In this document: positions 1 to 7,682 of the stretch, in pieces
How positions within the stretch are numbered: position 1 is the first letter of the stretch
Layout: every line of letters starts with the position of its first letter
Assembly (NCBI GenBank): GCA_019416265.1
Contig: DXXQ01000003.1
Location: 1-58,758 of the forward strand
Origin: Clostridiales bacterium
GTDB lineage: Bacteria > Bacillota > Clostridia > Lachnospirales > Lachnospiraceae
DNA length: 58,758 nucleotides
Direction of reading: 5' to 3'
The notes under the pieces: model-generated
What the model saw: the letters and a program-made list of their open reading frames with translations, nothing else
Databases searched by the model: none
Told to the model about the DNA's origin: nothing
Program-made: the position numbers and the translations under genes

Positions 1-483
1 GATATGGAGCAGTTAATTGAAATTCAATGTGATTCGTCCGTCGTAAAAAAAATATCACATCAAAATAAATATGCATATATGTCTACGCTTTTAAATGCAG
101 TCAGATATTGCTCAGAAATGGAGTCGGAAGGTAATTCTTCCTCATTGGCATTTTTTCACAGTGAAAACATGCATACAATGATTGAACGGTTTCATATTTT
201 AGGAAATGGCAATGGAAAGAAAAAAACAAATTATGTATTCCTGTTTATAGGGATATTGTTGATGGCAACTTCTTATTTGTTCGTACCAGTTTCTGCATTT
301 GAACCGGATATTAAAGAAATAGAAAATTCAGGATATACGTCAGTTTCTCCGGAAAATCCAAATCAATATTTATATTATGAGAATGGAAATTATTTTTTGG
401 TGACAGATACTGAGAATAAAATACCGATTCCACAGGAACATGTTCAGCATATGCTGGAATCAGGTATAGAAATTAAAAAATAA
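1..483 (+). CDS. C-terminal part of an M56/BlaR1-type membrane metallopeptidase (5' end outside window)
   Basis: The frame is open to the window edge, so the gene begins upstream. The first visible residues contain an E..CD signature and then a tyrosine/leucine-rich helix. This matches the segment that follows the HEXXH site in BlaR1/MecR1-type M56 peptidases, where the downstream glutamate and CD pair are conserved. A single transmembrane helix (about residues 76-97 of the visible part) is followed by a roughly 60-residue extracellular tail. M56 proteins sense an extracellular signal and cleave a cytoplasmic BlaI-type repressor; the catalytic HEXXH and any partner blaI would lie upstream. 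The tail is too short to be a penicillin-binding sensor domain, so the ligand is unknown. The region is clearly more AT-rich than the rest of the window, which suggests acquired DNA. The family call rests on a short segment. Confidence 0.55.
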   Translation, partial: DMEQLIEIQCDSSVVKKISHQNKYAYMSTLLNAVRYCSEMESEGNSSSLAFFHSENMHTMIERFHILGNGNGKKKTNYVFLFIGILLMATSYLFVPVSAFEPDIKEIENSGYTSVSPENPNQYLYYENGNYFLVTDTENKIPIPQEHVQHMLESGIEIKK

Positions 484-491
484 GAATGTAG

Positions 492-740
492 ATGAGTATG
501 AGAAAAAAATTGGTATTTATCATAACATTAATAAGTCTATTTGCAATGTGTTCATCGACTTTAGTTTATGCTAAAGGAGCAGAGAATACACTTTATATTG
601 CGAAAATAAATGATAACAGAAATACAGAAGATGTAATTGTATACAAATATAGATACAATTCGACTGGCAATCTTCAGTATCGAAGATGGAATAAAACTAA
701 AAATAGATGGGAAGATTCATATTGGATAGATGTCAATTGA
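492..740 (+). CDS. Small secreted protein of unknown function
   Basis: An 82-residue protein with a clear signal peptide: basic start, hydrophobic stretch, and probable cleavage after VYA near residue 27. The mature part is about 55 residues, rich in Tyr, Asn and Arg, ending in a Trp/Tyr-rich motif, with no cysteines. It starts 8 bases after the M56-type gene, so the two are probably co-transcribed. The ribosome binding site is weak, which fits translational coupling. The second ATG (498) is an equally possible start. I recognise no family. Small exported proteins next to M56 sensors can be targets or ligands of the sensor, but that is inference. It shares the AT-rich composition of the preceding gene. 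Confidence 0.6.
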   Translation: MSMRKKLVFIITLISLFAMCSSTLVYAKGAENTLYIAKINDNRNTEDVIVYKYRYNSTGNLQYRRWNKTKNRWEDSYWIDVN

Positions 741-763
741 GATGATAGAATAATTCTCCAGAG

Positions 764-796
764 CAGACCAGACAGAAAGTTCCGGTCTGGTTCTCA
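764..796 (+). terminator. Hairpin after the small secreted protein gene; left copy of a 31-bp repeat
   Basis: ACCAGAC (768-774) pairs with GTCTGGT (785-791), followed by a weak T-rich tail. The 31 bases 764-794 recur with two mismatches at 1969-1999, on the other side of the nuclease gene. Likely a terminator; the repeat is discussed in the findings. Confidence 0.5.
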
Positions 797-1008
797 TGGT
801 TGAATAAATTTTTTCTGTATACCGTGCTGCTTTTGTCTGGCATTTAAGTGCTTTTTCTGATAAAATCAAAGTAAGAAAAAAGCAGAGAAGGTGAGTGAAG
901 GAGTTAAATGTCACTTACAAAAGAGAAAAAGAAATAGAGCATACATTTCGAGGAATCCTTTTATGTACGGAAGATAACGATACATAAGTTCAGGAAAGGA
1001 GAATCCTC

Positions 1009-1950
1009 GTGGGAAATCATACTATTTTTGATGATGTTTTCCGGACGATGCTGGAAAAAATGCCGGAGCTTGTTATTCCGCTGATCAATGAAGTGTTCGG
1101 CACAGACTATCCGGAAGATATTCCCATTATTCAAAAGAGAAATGAGCATGAGACAAAAAGCGGCGAGATCATTACAGATTCCCATCTGTTTATCGGGAAC
1201 AGGGTCTATCACATAGAATGCCAGAGTACCGGTGATCCCACAATGGTCATCCGTATGATCGAATACGATTTTGCCACAGCTCTTGAATATGCACAAAGAG
1301 AAAACGGAAAAGTCCGTATATATTTTCCGCATTCCTGCGTATTATATCTTCGTGGGAAATATGGCGCAGATACGTTGGAGATGGAAATAGTGATGCCGGA
1401 TGGAAGGACGATGGAATACCATGTGCCCATCATTCGGATGGAACAGTATACGAGAGATGTAATCTTCCGGAAAAAACTGCTGTTTTTGCTTCCGTTCTAT
1501 GTTATACGCTATGAAAAGCAGAAAAGAGAACTGGAAGAAAATACAGAGAAACTGGACAGCCTGCTGTTTGAGTACTGTCTCATCGAGCAGCATTTGGAAG
1601 AAGAGCTTCTTGATAAGGGAAAGGAAAAAGAATACCGGGATTTGATTGAGCTTATTATCCGAATTGCCGACTACATTTTCGAGGATTCGGGAAAAGCAAG
1701 AAAGGGAGTAGGTGATGTTATGGGCGGAAATGTACTGGAACTGGAATCTGACCGATTGATTCAGCGTGGCTATGAACAGGGAATCGAGCGTGGAATCGAA
1801 CAGGGCGTTACGCGTGGAGAGGAACAGCAGGCGCTGAAAACCGCGCGCCTGATGCTGATAGACGGGAAATTATCATTGGAAGAAATCTCCCGTTTTTCAG
1901 GGCTGGAACCGGAAAGGATTATGCGGTTAAAAATGGAAGAGAAACTGTAA
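1009..1950 (+). CDS. Rpn-type PD-(D/E)XK nuclease family protein
   Basis: A 313-residue protein of the PD-(D/E)XK group found in Rpn/YhgA-like 'recombination-promoting nuclease/putative transposase' proteins, common in multiple copies in Lachnospiraceae. The N-terminal half holds the catalytic pattern: Asp57 in TDSHLFI, then Glu70-Cys-Gln72 in HIECQS. The middle is charged helix. The C-terminal third has repeated GYEQGIERGIEQG-like turns (about residues 251-270), then a short helical region that could form a DNA-binding or oligomerisation tail. Start is GTG at 1009, supported by AGGAAAGGAG just upstream; no ATG fits better. Rpn proteins of E. coli are DNA endonucleases that increase RecA-independent recombination. 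The gene is monocistronic and bounded by two copies of a 31-bp hairpin repeat, which hints at duplication or movement as a unit. Confidence 0.8.
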   Translation: MGNHTIFDDVFRTMLEKMPELVIPLINEVFGTDYPEDIPIIQKRNEHETKSGEIITDSHLFIGNRVYHIECQSTGDPTMVIRMIEYDFATALEYAQRENGKVRIYFPHSCVLYLRGKYGADTLEMEIVMPDGRTMEYHVPIIRMEQYTRDVIFRKKLLFLLPFYVIRYEKQKRELEENTEKLDSLLFEYCLIEQHLEEELLDKGKEKEYRDLIELIIRIADYIFEDSGKARKGVGDVMGGNVLELESDRLIQRGYEQGIERGIEQGVTRGEEQQALKTARLMLIDGKLSLEEISRFSGLEPERIMRLKMEEKL

Positions 1951-1968
1951 AAAAGATAAATTATACCA

Positions 1969-1999
1969 CAGACCGGACAGAAAGTTCCGGTCTGTTTCT
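1969..1999 (+). terminator. Terminator of the Rpn-type gene; right copy of a 31-bp repeat
   Basis: A perfect 9-bp stem, CAGACCGGA (1969-1977) with TCCGGTCTG (1986-1994), closing a short loop and followed by TTTCTTCTTT. It differs from 764-794 at two positions only. Confidence 0.75.
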
Positions 2000-2006
2000 T
2001 CTTTGG

Positions 2007-2174
2007 AACTAGTATAACGAATATAAATTAACTGCCATATTCTCTTGCCTGCTTGTCCGATTACGTCGTTGCCGTCAATCGCCGTAGCCACCGCTACGTT
2101 TCATTCCTCCGCTTTGCACTCGGAGAATCATTCTTCGTGAATATAGCAAAAACTTAGTACTCGTTATACTGGTT
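2007..2174. mobile_element. MITE-like element with imperfect terminal inverted repeats
   Basis: The ends are inverted copies of each other. AACTAGTATAACGA at 2007-2020 matches the complement of TCGTTATACTGGTT at 2161-2174 with one mismatch. The similarity continues inward for about 36 bases with small gaps, to CATATTC at the left and GAATATAG at the right. The interior has no open frame but contains small hairpins (GTAGC-CACC-GCTAC near 2085). No convincing target-site duplication is visible. It fills most of the 331-base gap between the Rpn-type gene and the sensor operon. It could instead be a palindromic intergenic repeat or an RNA element. Confidence 0.55.
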
Positions 2175-2220
2175 TTCAACAGACTATAAAAAATAATCGG
2201 AAGAAAATACTGCACCGATT

Positions 2221-2249
2221 TTGAATTTATGGTAAAATTCTGTTATTAT
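2221..2249 (+). promoter_or_regulatory. Probable sigma-A promoter of the sugar-sensor operon
   Basis: TTGAAT (2221-2226), a 17-base spacer and TATTAT (2244-2249), about 32 bases before the start codon of the membrane-tethered binding protein. Confidence 0.55.
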
Positions 2250-2281
2250 GTACGGAAAATCAAAAATAACGGAGCGATATT

Positions 2282-3316
2282 ATGAAAAAGAAAACAATGC
2301 TGGCCTTGGGAGCTGCTATGGCTGTGCTGATGGGCCTTCTTTATATAACAGGCGACTTGTATTATAAGAGCCTGATGGAAGAAACACTCAGGGAGAGCCG
2401 GGACAGCCACAGCTATACCTATAAATTCGATATGATCGTAGAAAATCAGGAGTCTGCATTCTGGCAGGAGGTTTATAAAAGCGCCAGAGAAAATGCAGCA
2501 AAAAATGATGTGCTTCTGGAGCTTAAAGGAGAGGGATGGAAGACAGATTATGACAAAATCGACTTCATGAATATGAGCATTGCCTCTCAGCCCAACGGTA
2601 TCATTCTGGAATATAACGGAGAACCGGGACTGAAAGAAAAAATTGACGAAGCTGCAGAAAAAGGAATACCTGTTGTCACTGTGATGAACGATGCGGGAAA
2701 GAGCAAACGGCAGAGCTTTATCGGTGTCAGTGAATACCAGCTTGGTACGGCATACGGGGAACAGGTTGCCGAGTACATGGATGAAAACACAGAAAACATC
2801 CTGGTTCTTATGAACAGGGAAATCGATGATATGAGCAAAAGCCATCTCTATACCCAGATTATGAGTGCAGTTACACGAAAACTAAAGGGAAAACAGAGAA
2901 TTGAGGTACGAATGGAGAACCTTCTTCCGGCAGGAAACTTTGAGACAGAGGAAGCCATTTCGGATATTTTTCAAAATGCAGAGGAGATACCGGATATTCT
3001 GGTATGTATGGACGAGGAGACCACAGAGTGCGTCCGTCAGTCAGTTCTGAATTTTAATCTGGCAGGAAAGGTGAAGATCATAGGGTACTATATATCCGAA
3101 GATATCCTCTCCGCTGTGGAAAAAGGCATCATTTCTGTCACCTGCAATGTGGATACAGAGCAGTTAGGCAGATACAGTGTGGAAGCGCTGGTGGAGTATC
3201 TGAAAGAGGGACGTTCCAGCTCCTATTACAGCGTAGATTTAAGCTTTGTGGGAAAAGAAGATGTGGACAGGATCAGAAGGGAGGCAATTGCAAATGAAAC
3301 AGTTCAGGTGGAGTAA
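2282..3316 (+). CDS. Membrane-tethered periplasmic-binding-type sugar sensor protein
   Basis: A 344-residue protein with one N-terminal transmembrane helix (about residues 5-24) that is probably not cleaved. An extracellular type-1 periplasmic-binding domain follows, of the ribose/galactose-binding kind. It shows the family's landmarks: IILEYNGEPGLKEKIDEAAEKGIPVVTV, a GVSEYQLGTAYGEQ element after the hinge, and a C-terminal VTCNVDTEQLGRYSVEALV segment. It is first in an operon with a YesM-type kinase and an AraC-type response regulator, and the kinase start lies inside its last codons. In such three-component systems the binding protein captures a sugar and passes the signal to the kinase. 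This fits the monosaccharide importer downstream. The sugar cannot be read from the sequence. Confidence 0.75.
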   Translation: MKKKTMLALGAAMAVLMGLLYITGDLYYKSLMEETLRESRDSHSYTYKFDMIVENQESAFWQEVYKSARENAAKNDVLLELKGEGWKTDYDKIDFMNMSIASQPNGIILEYNGEPGLKEKIDEAAEKGIPVVTVMNDAGKSKRQSFIGVSEYQLGTAYGEQVAEYMDENTENILVLMNREIDDMSKSHLYTQIMSAVTRKLKGKQRIEVRMENLLPAGNFETEEAISDIFQNAEEIPDILVCMDEETTECVRQSVLNFNLAGKVKIIGYYISEDILSAVEKGIISVTCNVDTEQLGRYSVEALVEYLKEGRSSSYYSVDLSFVGKEDVDRIRREAIANETVQVE

Positions 3317-4778
3317 TTTTTCCCTGGCCAGTAAAATTGTCATAGAAGTCAGCGTAATTGCCGGAATCCTTTTTGCCATGAATGTGAGCTTCTATATGAG
3401 GATCAACCGCTCTATGCAGATGGTAGATAAGGTTTATGTGACCAATGCAGACATCACCCAGCTTGCCCAGGCTTTCGAGGAGGTTCAGGATAACGTATAC
3501 CGCTATCTTAAGGTAAAAAGCTCTCAGGCCTTAAACGACTATTACCAGAGCGAGGGAAATTACAGAGAGCTTCTCGGAAAGCTCAACGGAGAAAATATCA
3601 GTGATTCGGGCAAAATCCTTGAGAAAAATATCCGCAAAATGTCGGAAACCTATCTGGAATATACGGCGCAGACTGTTGCTGCCAAGCGGGGCAGAAACGT
3701 GGAAAAATACAAAAAAAGCTACGACAGCGCAACAGAGCTTTATTACTACATCCAGTCTGCAGTAGATGAACTGAACAAGCAGCAGTTTAAGGTGAACTCC
3801 AGTACCTATGCCTCACTTCGAAGAGTTATGAATTATCTGGAGGTCAGCAACACAGTCTTTATGATCGTCATAGTGGCAGGAGGGGTCTTGCTCCTCATCT
3901 TTTCCACAAGGGATATGTTCCGTCCCCTTACCAATATGGCGGAGACAGCAGCTCTTGTAGGACAGGGTAATTTTAATATGAAAATGCCGGATACAGACGC
4001 CCAGGATGAGCTCGGGGTGGTGACCCGGGCATTTAATACCATGGTGGAGAGCCTTGGCATCTATATGGAAAAAACAAAGGCGAGCATGGAGAAGGAACAG
4101 CAGATGATGGAGAGGGAGCTGCTGATGGAAAACCATCTCAAGGAAGCCCAGCTTAAATATCTGCAGTCTCAGATCAATCCTCATTTTCTGTTTAATTCCC
4201 TCAATGCAGGCGCCCAGCTTGCTATGATGGAAGACGCGGAAAAAACAGGAATCTTTCTTGAAAAAATGGCGGACTTTTTCCGCTATAATGTAAAAAAAGG
4301 CGAGGAGGATGCCACTCTTGAGGAGGAACTGGACGCAGTGGACAACTATATCTACATCCTGAACGTACGGTTCGCAGGAGACATTCACTTCACCAAGGAA
4401 GTGGATGCAGAGGTGGAAAATGTCCGTGTGCCCAGCATGATCCTTCAGCCTGTTGTGGAAAATGCAGTCAATCACGGAATTCGGGATATCGACTGGGAAG
4501 GCCATATTGATCTCAAAGTATGCAGGCAGGAGGAGGTTCTGGAAATCAGTATCTGTGACAATGGAAAGGGTATGACCCGGCCTCAGATCGAAAAGGTTCT
4601 TGCAGGACAGGCAGGTACAGACACAGAACAGAGTGATTCCACGGGAATCGGGATGAACAATGTGATCAGCCGTCTGGAATTGTATTACGACCGGAAAGGA
4701 CTTATGAATATTTACAGTGAAGGGGAAGGAAAGGGAACCGAGGTTGTGATAAGGGTTCCTCTTGATAAGGAGAATTAA
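3294..4778 (+). CDS. YesM/LytS-type sensor histidine kinase
   Basis: A 494-residue membrane kinase. The order is transmembrane helix 1 (about 12-33), an extracellular helical sensor domain (about 35-185), helix 2 (about 186-204), HAMP linker (about 205-258), coiled coil, His_kinase domain and ATPase domain. The phospho-accepting histidine is His297 in QINPHFLFN, the signature of the YesM subgroup. The N-box is QPVVENAVNHG and the G-box is NGKGMT with GIGMNNV. I chose ATG 3294 because GGGAGG stands 9 bases before it; this start overlaps the upstream binding-protein gene by 23 bases, so the two are probably translationally coupled. The extracellular part is small and helical, so sugar recognition is probably supplied by the tethered binding protein. 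Its cognate regulator follows directly. Confidence 0.9.
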   Translation: MKQFRWSNFSLASKIVIEVSVIAGILFAMNVSFYMRINRSMQMVDKVYVTNADITQLAQAFEEVQDNVYRYLKVKSSQALNDYYQSEGNYRELLGKLNGENISDSGKILEKNIRKMSETYLEYTAQTVAAKRGRNVEKYKKSYDSATELYYYIQSAVDELNKQQFKVNSSTYASLRRVMNYLEVSNTVFMIVIVAGGVLLLIFSTRDMFRPLTNMAETAALVGQGNFNMKMPDTDAQDELGVVTRAFNTMVESLGIYMEKTKASMEKEQQMMERELLMENHLKEAQLKYLQSQINPHFLFNSLNAGAQLAMMEDAEKTGIFLEKMADFFRYNVKKGEEDATLEEELDAVDNYIYILNVRFAGDIHFTKEVDAEVENVRVPSMILQPVVENAVNHGIRDIDWEGHIDLKVCRQEEVLEISICDNGKGMTRPQIEKVLAGQAGTDTEQSDSTGIGMNNVISRLELYYDRKGLMNIYSEGEGKGTEVVIRVPLDKEN

Positions 4779-4779
4779 A

Positions 4780-6381
4780 ATGTACAGAGTATTACTGGCA
4801 GACGATGAGGGAATCATGCTGGAATCCCTCAAGAGTATTATAGAGAGTAATTTTGGAAAAGAATGTGAAATCCATCTGGCAAAAACAGGCCGCGCTGTTG
4901 TGGAGCAGGCGCAGACCTATCCGCCGGATATCTGTTTTATGGATATCCAGATGCCGGGAATCAGCGGTATTCAGGCAATCCGGGAGATTCAGAAATTTAA
5001 CAGATCCATAGTTTTTGTTATTATCACAGCTTACGATAAATTTAACTACGCAAAGGAAGCAGTAAACCTTGGGGTGATGGAATTCGTCACCAAACCTGTA
5101 AATAAAAGAAAAATTGTTGAAATCTGTACAAGAGCCATGGAGAGGGTAGACGAAGAACGGAAGAGAAGAAGCGACGATCTTCGCATCAGAGAAAAACTGG
5201 AAACAGTAGTCCCTATGATCGAGAGCGGATATATCAACAACATTCTTCTCCAGGATGATTTCCAGACCTATCAGGACAATTACCGTCAGCTTCTCGATAT
5301 CAGGGAGGAAAACGGATACATGATCGTCATGGAATTCGGAGACTCTCTGGAGGAAGGGATTCTGACAAATGCTGTAGGATCAAGTGTCAAGGCGAATAAA
5401 TTTTATTCCACCTTCCGGGAAATCGCCAAGGGCTTTTTTGAATGTCTTGTAGGCCCAATCATGGGAAACAGGATCGTACTTCTTGTGCCCTGCGGGGAAA
5501 CTCTGGAGGAATATGAGACAAGAGTAGAGATTGTCACAAGGGCGAGAAATATGGTGCATAAGCTGGAAAGCCGTATAGACAGCAAGTTCCGCTGCGGCAT
5601 CGGAAGGGTAAAAAGCCTGTCCGGGGGCACAATGAAGGAATCCTTCCGGGAGGCTGTTCTGGCGTTAAGGGAAAGCACCAGTCATGTGGTTCATATTGAA
5701 GATATCCCTGCAGTGCAGAAGTATGACGGGGAGTATCCCCAGGAACTGGAGAACCGTTATAAAAAACGTGTCCTGGAAAAGGACGCCGCAGGGGCAATGA
5801 GCAGCGCAGAGCTGTTCTTTGACTGGATGATGGGGATTTCCGGCGTCCACAGGGAGGATGTGGAGATCAAGGTGCTTGAGCTTATCATCGAGCTTGAGAA
5901 GAAGGCGTTTTATGCAGGCTCCATGAAATATAGCTTCAGCTACAGAGGCAGCTATATCAGGGAGATCCAGAGCTGTCCTGATTTCGAAGGGCTCAGGGAA
6001 TGGTTCCTGAAGAAGACAAAAGAGATCTGCAGCAATATGGAAAATGCAAGAGAAAAAGAAGCGGTTACCATCATAGAAAAAGCAAAAAATTATATTAACG
6101 AAAATTTCCAGAAGGATATTTCTCTGGATCTGGTGTCAAGGGAGGTGGATATCAGCCCCTATTATTTCAGCAAGCTCTTCAAACAGGAGACAGGAAATAA
6201 TTTTATTGAATACCTGACAGAAGTAAGACTTCGCAAAGCAAGGGAGCTGCTGAAAAATTCACAGTATTCCATCAAGGAAATCTGTGCGGAATCAGGGTAT
6301 GGAGATCCCAATTATTTCAGCAGAATCTTTAAAAAATATGAGGGTGTGACTCCCAGTGAGTTCAGAGAAAGGCTGGAATAG
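4780..6381 (+). CDS. YesN-type response regulator with AraC DNA-binding domain
   Basis: A 533-residue protein. The N-terminal receiver domain (about 1-120) has the acidic pair Asp8/Asp9, phospho-acceptor Asp55 in CFMDIQMPG and the conserved lysine in VTKPV near residue 104. The central region (about 150-420) matches the variable linker of YesN-type regulators. The C-terminal 100 residues form two helix-turn-helix units of the AraC family, ending in YFSRIFKKYEGVTPSEFR. ATG 4780 is preceded by AAGGAG and lies one base after the kinase stop. It likely activates the importer operon at 7683 and perhaps its own operon in response to the bound sugar. Confidence 0.9.
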   Translation: MYRVLLADDEGIMLESLKSIIESNFGKECEIHLAKTGRAVVEQAQTYPPDICFMDIQMPGISGIQAIREIQKFNRSIVFVIITAYDKFNYAKEAVNLGVMEFVTKPVNKRKIVEICTRAMERVDEERKRRSDDLRIREKLETVVPMIESGYINNILLQDDFQTYQDNYRQLLDIREENGYMIVMEFGDSLEEGILTNAVGSSVKANKFYSTFREIAKGFFECLVGPIMGNRIVLLVPCGETLEEYETRVEIVTRARNMVHKLESRIDSKFRCGIGRVKSLSGGTMKESFREAVLALRESTSHVVHIEDIPAVQKYDGEYPQELENRYKKRVLEKDAAGAMSSAELFFDWMMGISGVHREDVEIKVLELIIELEKKAFYAGSMKYSFSYRGSYIREIQSCPDFEGLREWFLKKTKEICSNMENAREKEAVTIIEKAKNYINENFQKDISLDLVSREVDISPYYFSKLFKQETGNNFIEYLTEVRLRKARELLKNSQYSIKEICAESGYGDPNYFSRIFKKYEGVTPSEFRERLE

Positions 6382-6383
6382 AA

Positions 6384-7520
6384 ATGAAAGGGATAAAAAA
6401 CAGAAAAAAATGGCTGCTTCTTCTCCTTGCAGCGCTGTCTGTATTTCTGGGCGGCTGTCTGGGAACGGAAGGAAGAGAGGAAGGAAACACAGGCAGTGTC
6501 ACAAAGGAAAGTGAAGAAAAGAAACTTCAGATCGGTCTTGCAGTAGATTCCTTTGTGATAGAGCGCTGGATCCGTGACAGGGACGCCTTTGTGGCTACTG
6601 CAAGGGAGCTTGGCGCCGAGGTAAATGTTCAGGATGCAGGGGCAGATCCTCAGGAGCAGATCAGCCAGATCCGCTATCTCATTCAGAAGGATGTGGACGT
6701 ACTGGTGGTGATCGCCAGAGACTGCAATGCTCTTTCCGATGTACTGAAAGAAGCAAGGGATGAGGGGATCCCTGTTATCTCCTACGACAGGCTGATTTAC
6801 AACGGAGGAACCGATCTCTATATTTCTTTTGATAACCGCAAGGTGGGAAGGCTGATGGCAGAAGCCCTGATGGAGGCGCTTCCGGAGGGAGGAGAAATCT
6901 TCATGATCCAGGGATCTCCCGACGATGACAATATATATCAGGTAAAAGAAGGCTTCGAGCTTGCCCTGGAAGACAGCAATCTTGAGGTGGTTTATACAGC
7001 CAACTGCGAGGGATGGCTTGCAGAGCAGGCAGAGCAGTATGTGGAGGAAGGACTGAAGAAATATCCTGATGTGAAAGGAATTATGTGCGGAAATGACGAC
7101 ATTGCAAGCAGAGTCGTACAGACACTGGCGCAGAATCAGCTTGCGGGAAAGGTCGTCGTGGTGGGACAGGACTGCGATGTGGCCGCCTGTCAGAGAATCG
7201 TAGAAGGAACCCAGTACATGACAGCTTTTAAGGACATTGAGGAGGAAGCAAGAATTGCGGCTGAGTACGCCGTAATGCTGGCAAAGGGAGAAATGCCTGA
7301 GGATATCGAAAATCAGGTAGACGACGGTTCCTTTCAGGTGCCGTCTCTGGAGCTGGAGCCTGTAGCTGTCACAGCGGAAAATATAGATGAAGTCATTATA
7401 GGCGGTGGATTTCACCAGAGAGAAGACGTTTATCTTCATGCAAATACAGCCCTTTCAGGGGAGGGGAACAGTGTTGTCACAGTAAGTGGAGAGAACGGAT
7501 TCTATCTTTCCTGTCAATAG
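6384..7520 (+). CDS. XylF-like sugar-binding lipoprotein
   Basis: A 378-residue protein. A lipoprotein signal ends in LGGC with Cys25 as the lipidated residue, followed by an acidic low-complexity linker. A type-1 periplasmic-binding domain then resembles the xylose-binding protein XylF: the motifs IERWIRDRDAF, DVLVVIARDC, YDRLIYN, FDNRKVG, GQDCD and the closing QVPSLELEPVAVT all have counterparts there. It starts 2 bases after the response regulator stop and is the last gene of the sensor operon, ending at a strong terminator. It may feed the MmsAB importer downstream or act as a second receptor for the kinase. It is related to the secreted binding protein at 7683 but clearly divergent. Confidence 0.85.
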   Translation: MKGIKNRKKWLLLLLAALSVFLGGCLGTEGREEGNTGSVTKESEEKKLQIGLAVDSFVIERWIRDRDAFVATARELGAEVNVQDAGADPQEQISQIRYLIQKDVDVLVVIARDCNALSDVLKEARDEGIPVISYDRLIYNGGTDLYISFDNRKVGRLMAEALMEALPEGGEIFMIQGSPDDDNIYQVKEGFELALEDSNLEVVYTANCEGWLAEQAEQYVEEGLKKYPDVKGIMCGNDDIASRVVQTLAQNQLAGKVVVVGQDCDVAACQRIVEGTQYMTAFKDIEEEARIAAEYAVMLAKGEMPEDIENQVDDGSFQVPSLELEPVAVTAENIDEVIIGGGFHQREDVYLHANTALSGEGNSVVTVSGENGFYLSCQ

Positions 7521-7534
7521 CAGAATTTTGCGGC

Positions 7535-7571
7535 AAAAATGTCTTGCATAATGCAGGACATTTTTCTTTTT
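7535..7571 (+). terminator. Rho-independent terminator of the sugar-sensor operon
   Basis: A 14-bp stem (7535-7548 with 7552-7565, one G-T pair) with a 3-base TAA loop, followed by a T-rich run. Confidence 0.9.
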
Positions 7572-7615
7572 CAAAAAAATTCCTTTTCTTTGGCAACTAT
7601 GTCCAGTTGTCCTTG

Positions 7616-7624
7616 TGCTATATT
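7616..7624 (+). promoter_or_regulatory. Extended -10 promoter of the ChvE-MmsAB operon
   Basis: TGC directly precedes TATATT (7619-7624). No good -35 box stands 17 bases upstream, which fits a promoter needing an activator such as the upstream response regulator. A small hairpin (ACACACG/CGTGTG, about 7638-7655) lies in the leader. Confidence 0.45.
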
Positions 7625-7682
7625 AAACTCACAAGGAACACACGAGAGCGTGTGAAACAAAATAAGAACGGAGGATTTAAAA

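Noticed and set aside
1009..1950. Classical transposase/insertion sequence
   Set aside because: The protein has a PD-(D/E)XK nuclease core, no DDE or HUH motifs, and no inverted terminal repeats bound the gene; only direct hairpin repeats do.
3813..4832. Minus-strand open frame of 339 codons
   Set aside because: Antisense to the histidine kinase gene; no homology seen and no start signals.
6312..7439. Long open frame on the minus strand
   Set aside because: It is fully antisense to the XylF-like lipoprotein gene, has no ribosome binding site and encodes no recognisable protein; codon structure of the plus-strand gene explains it.
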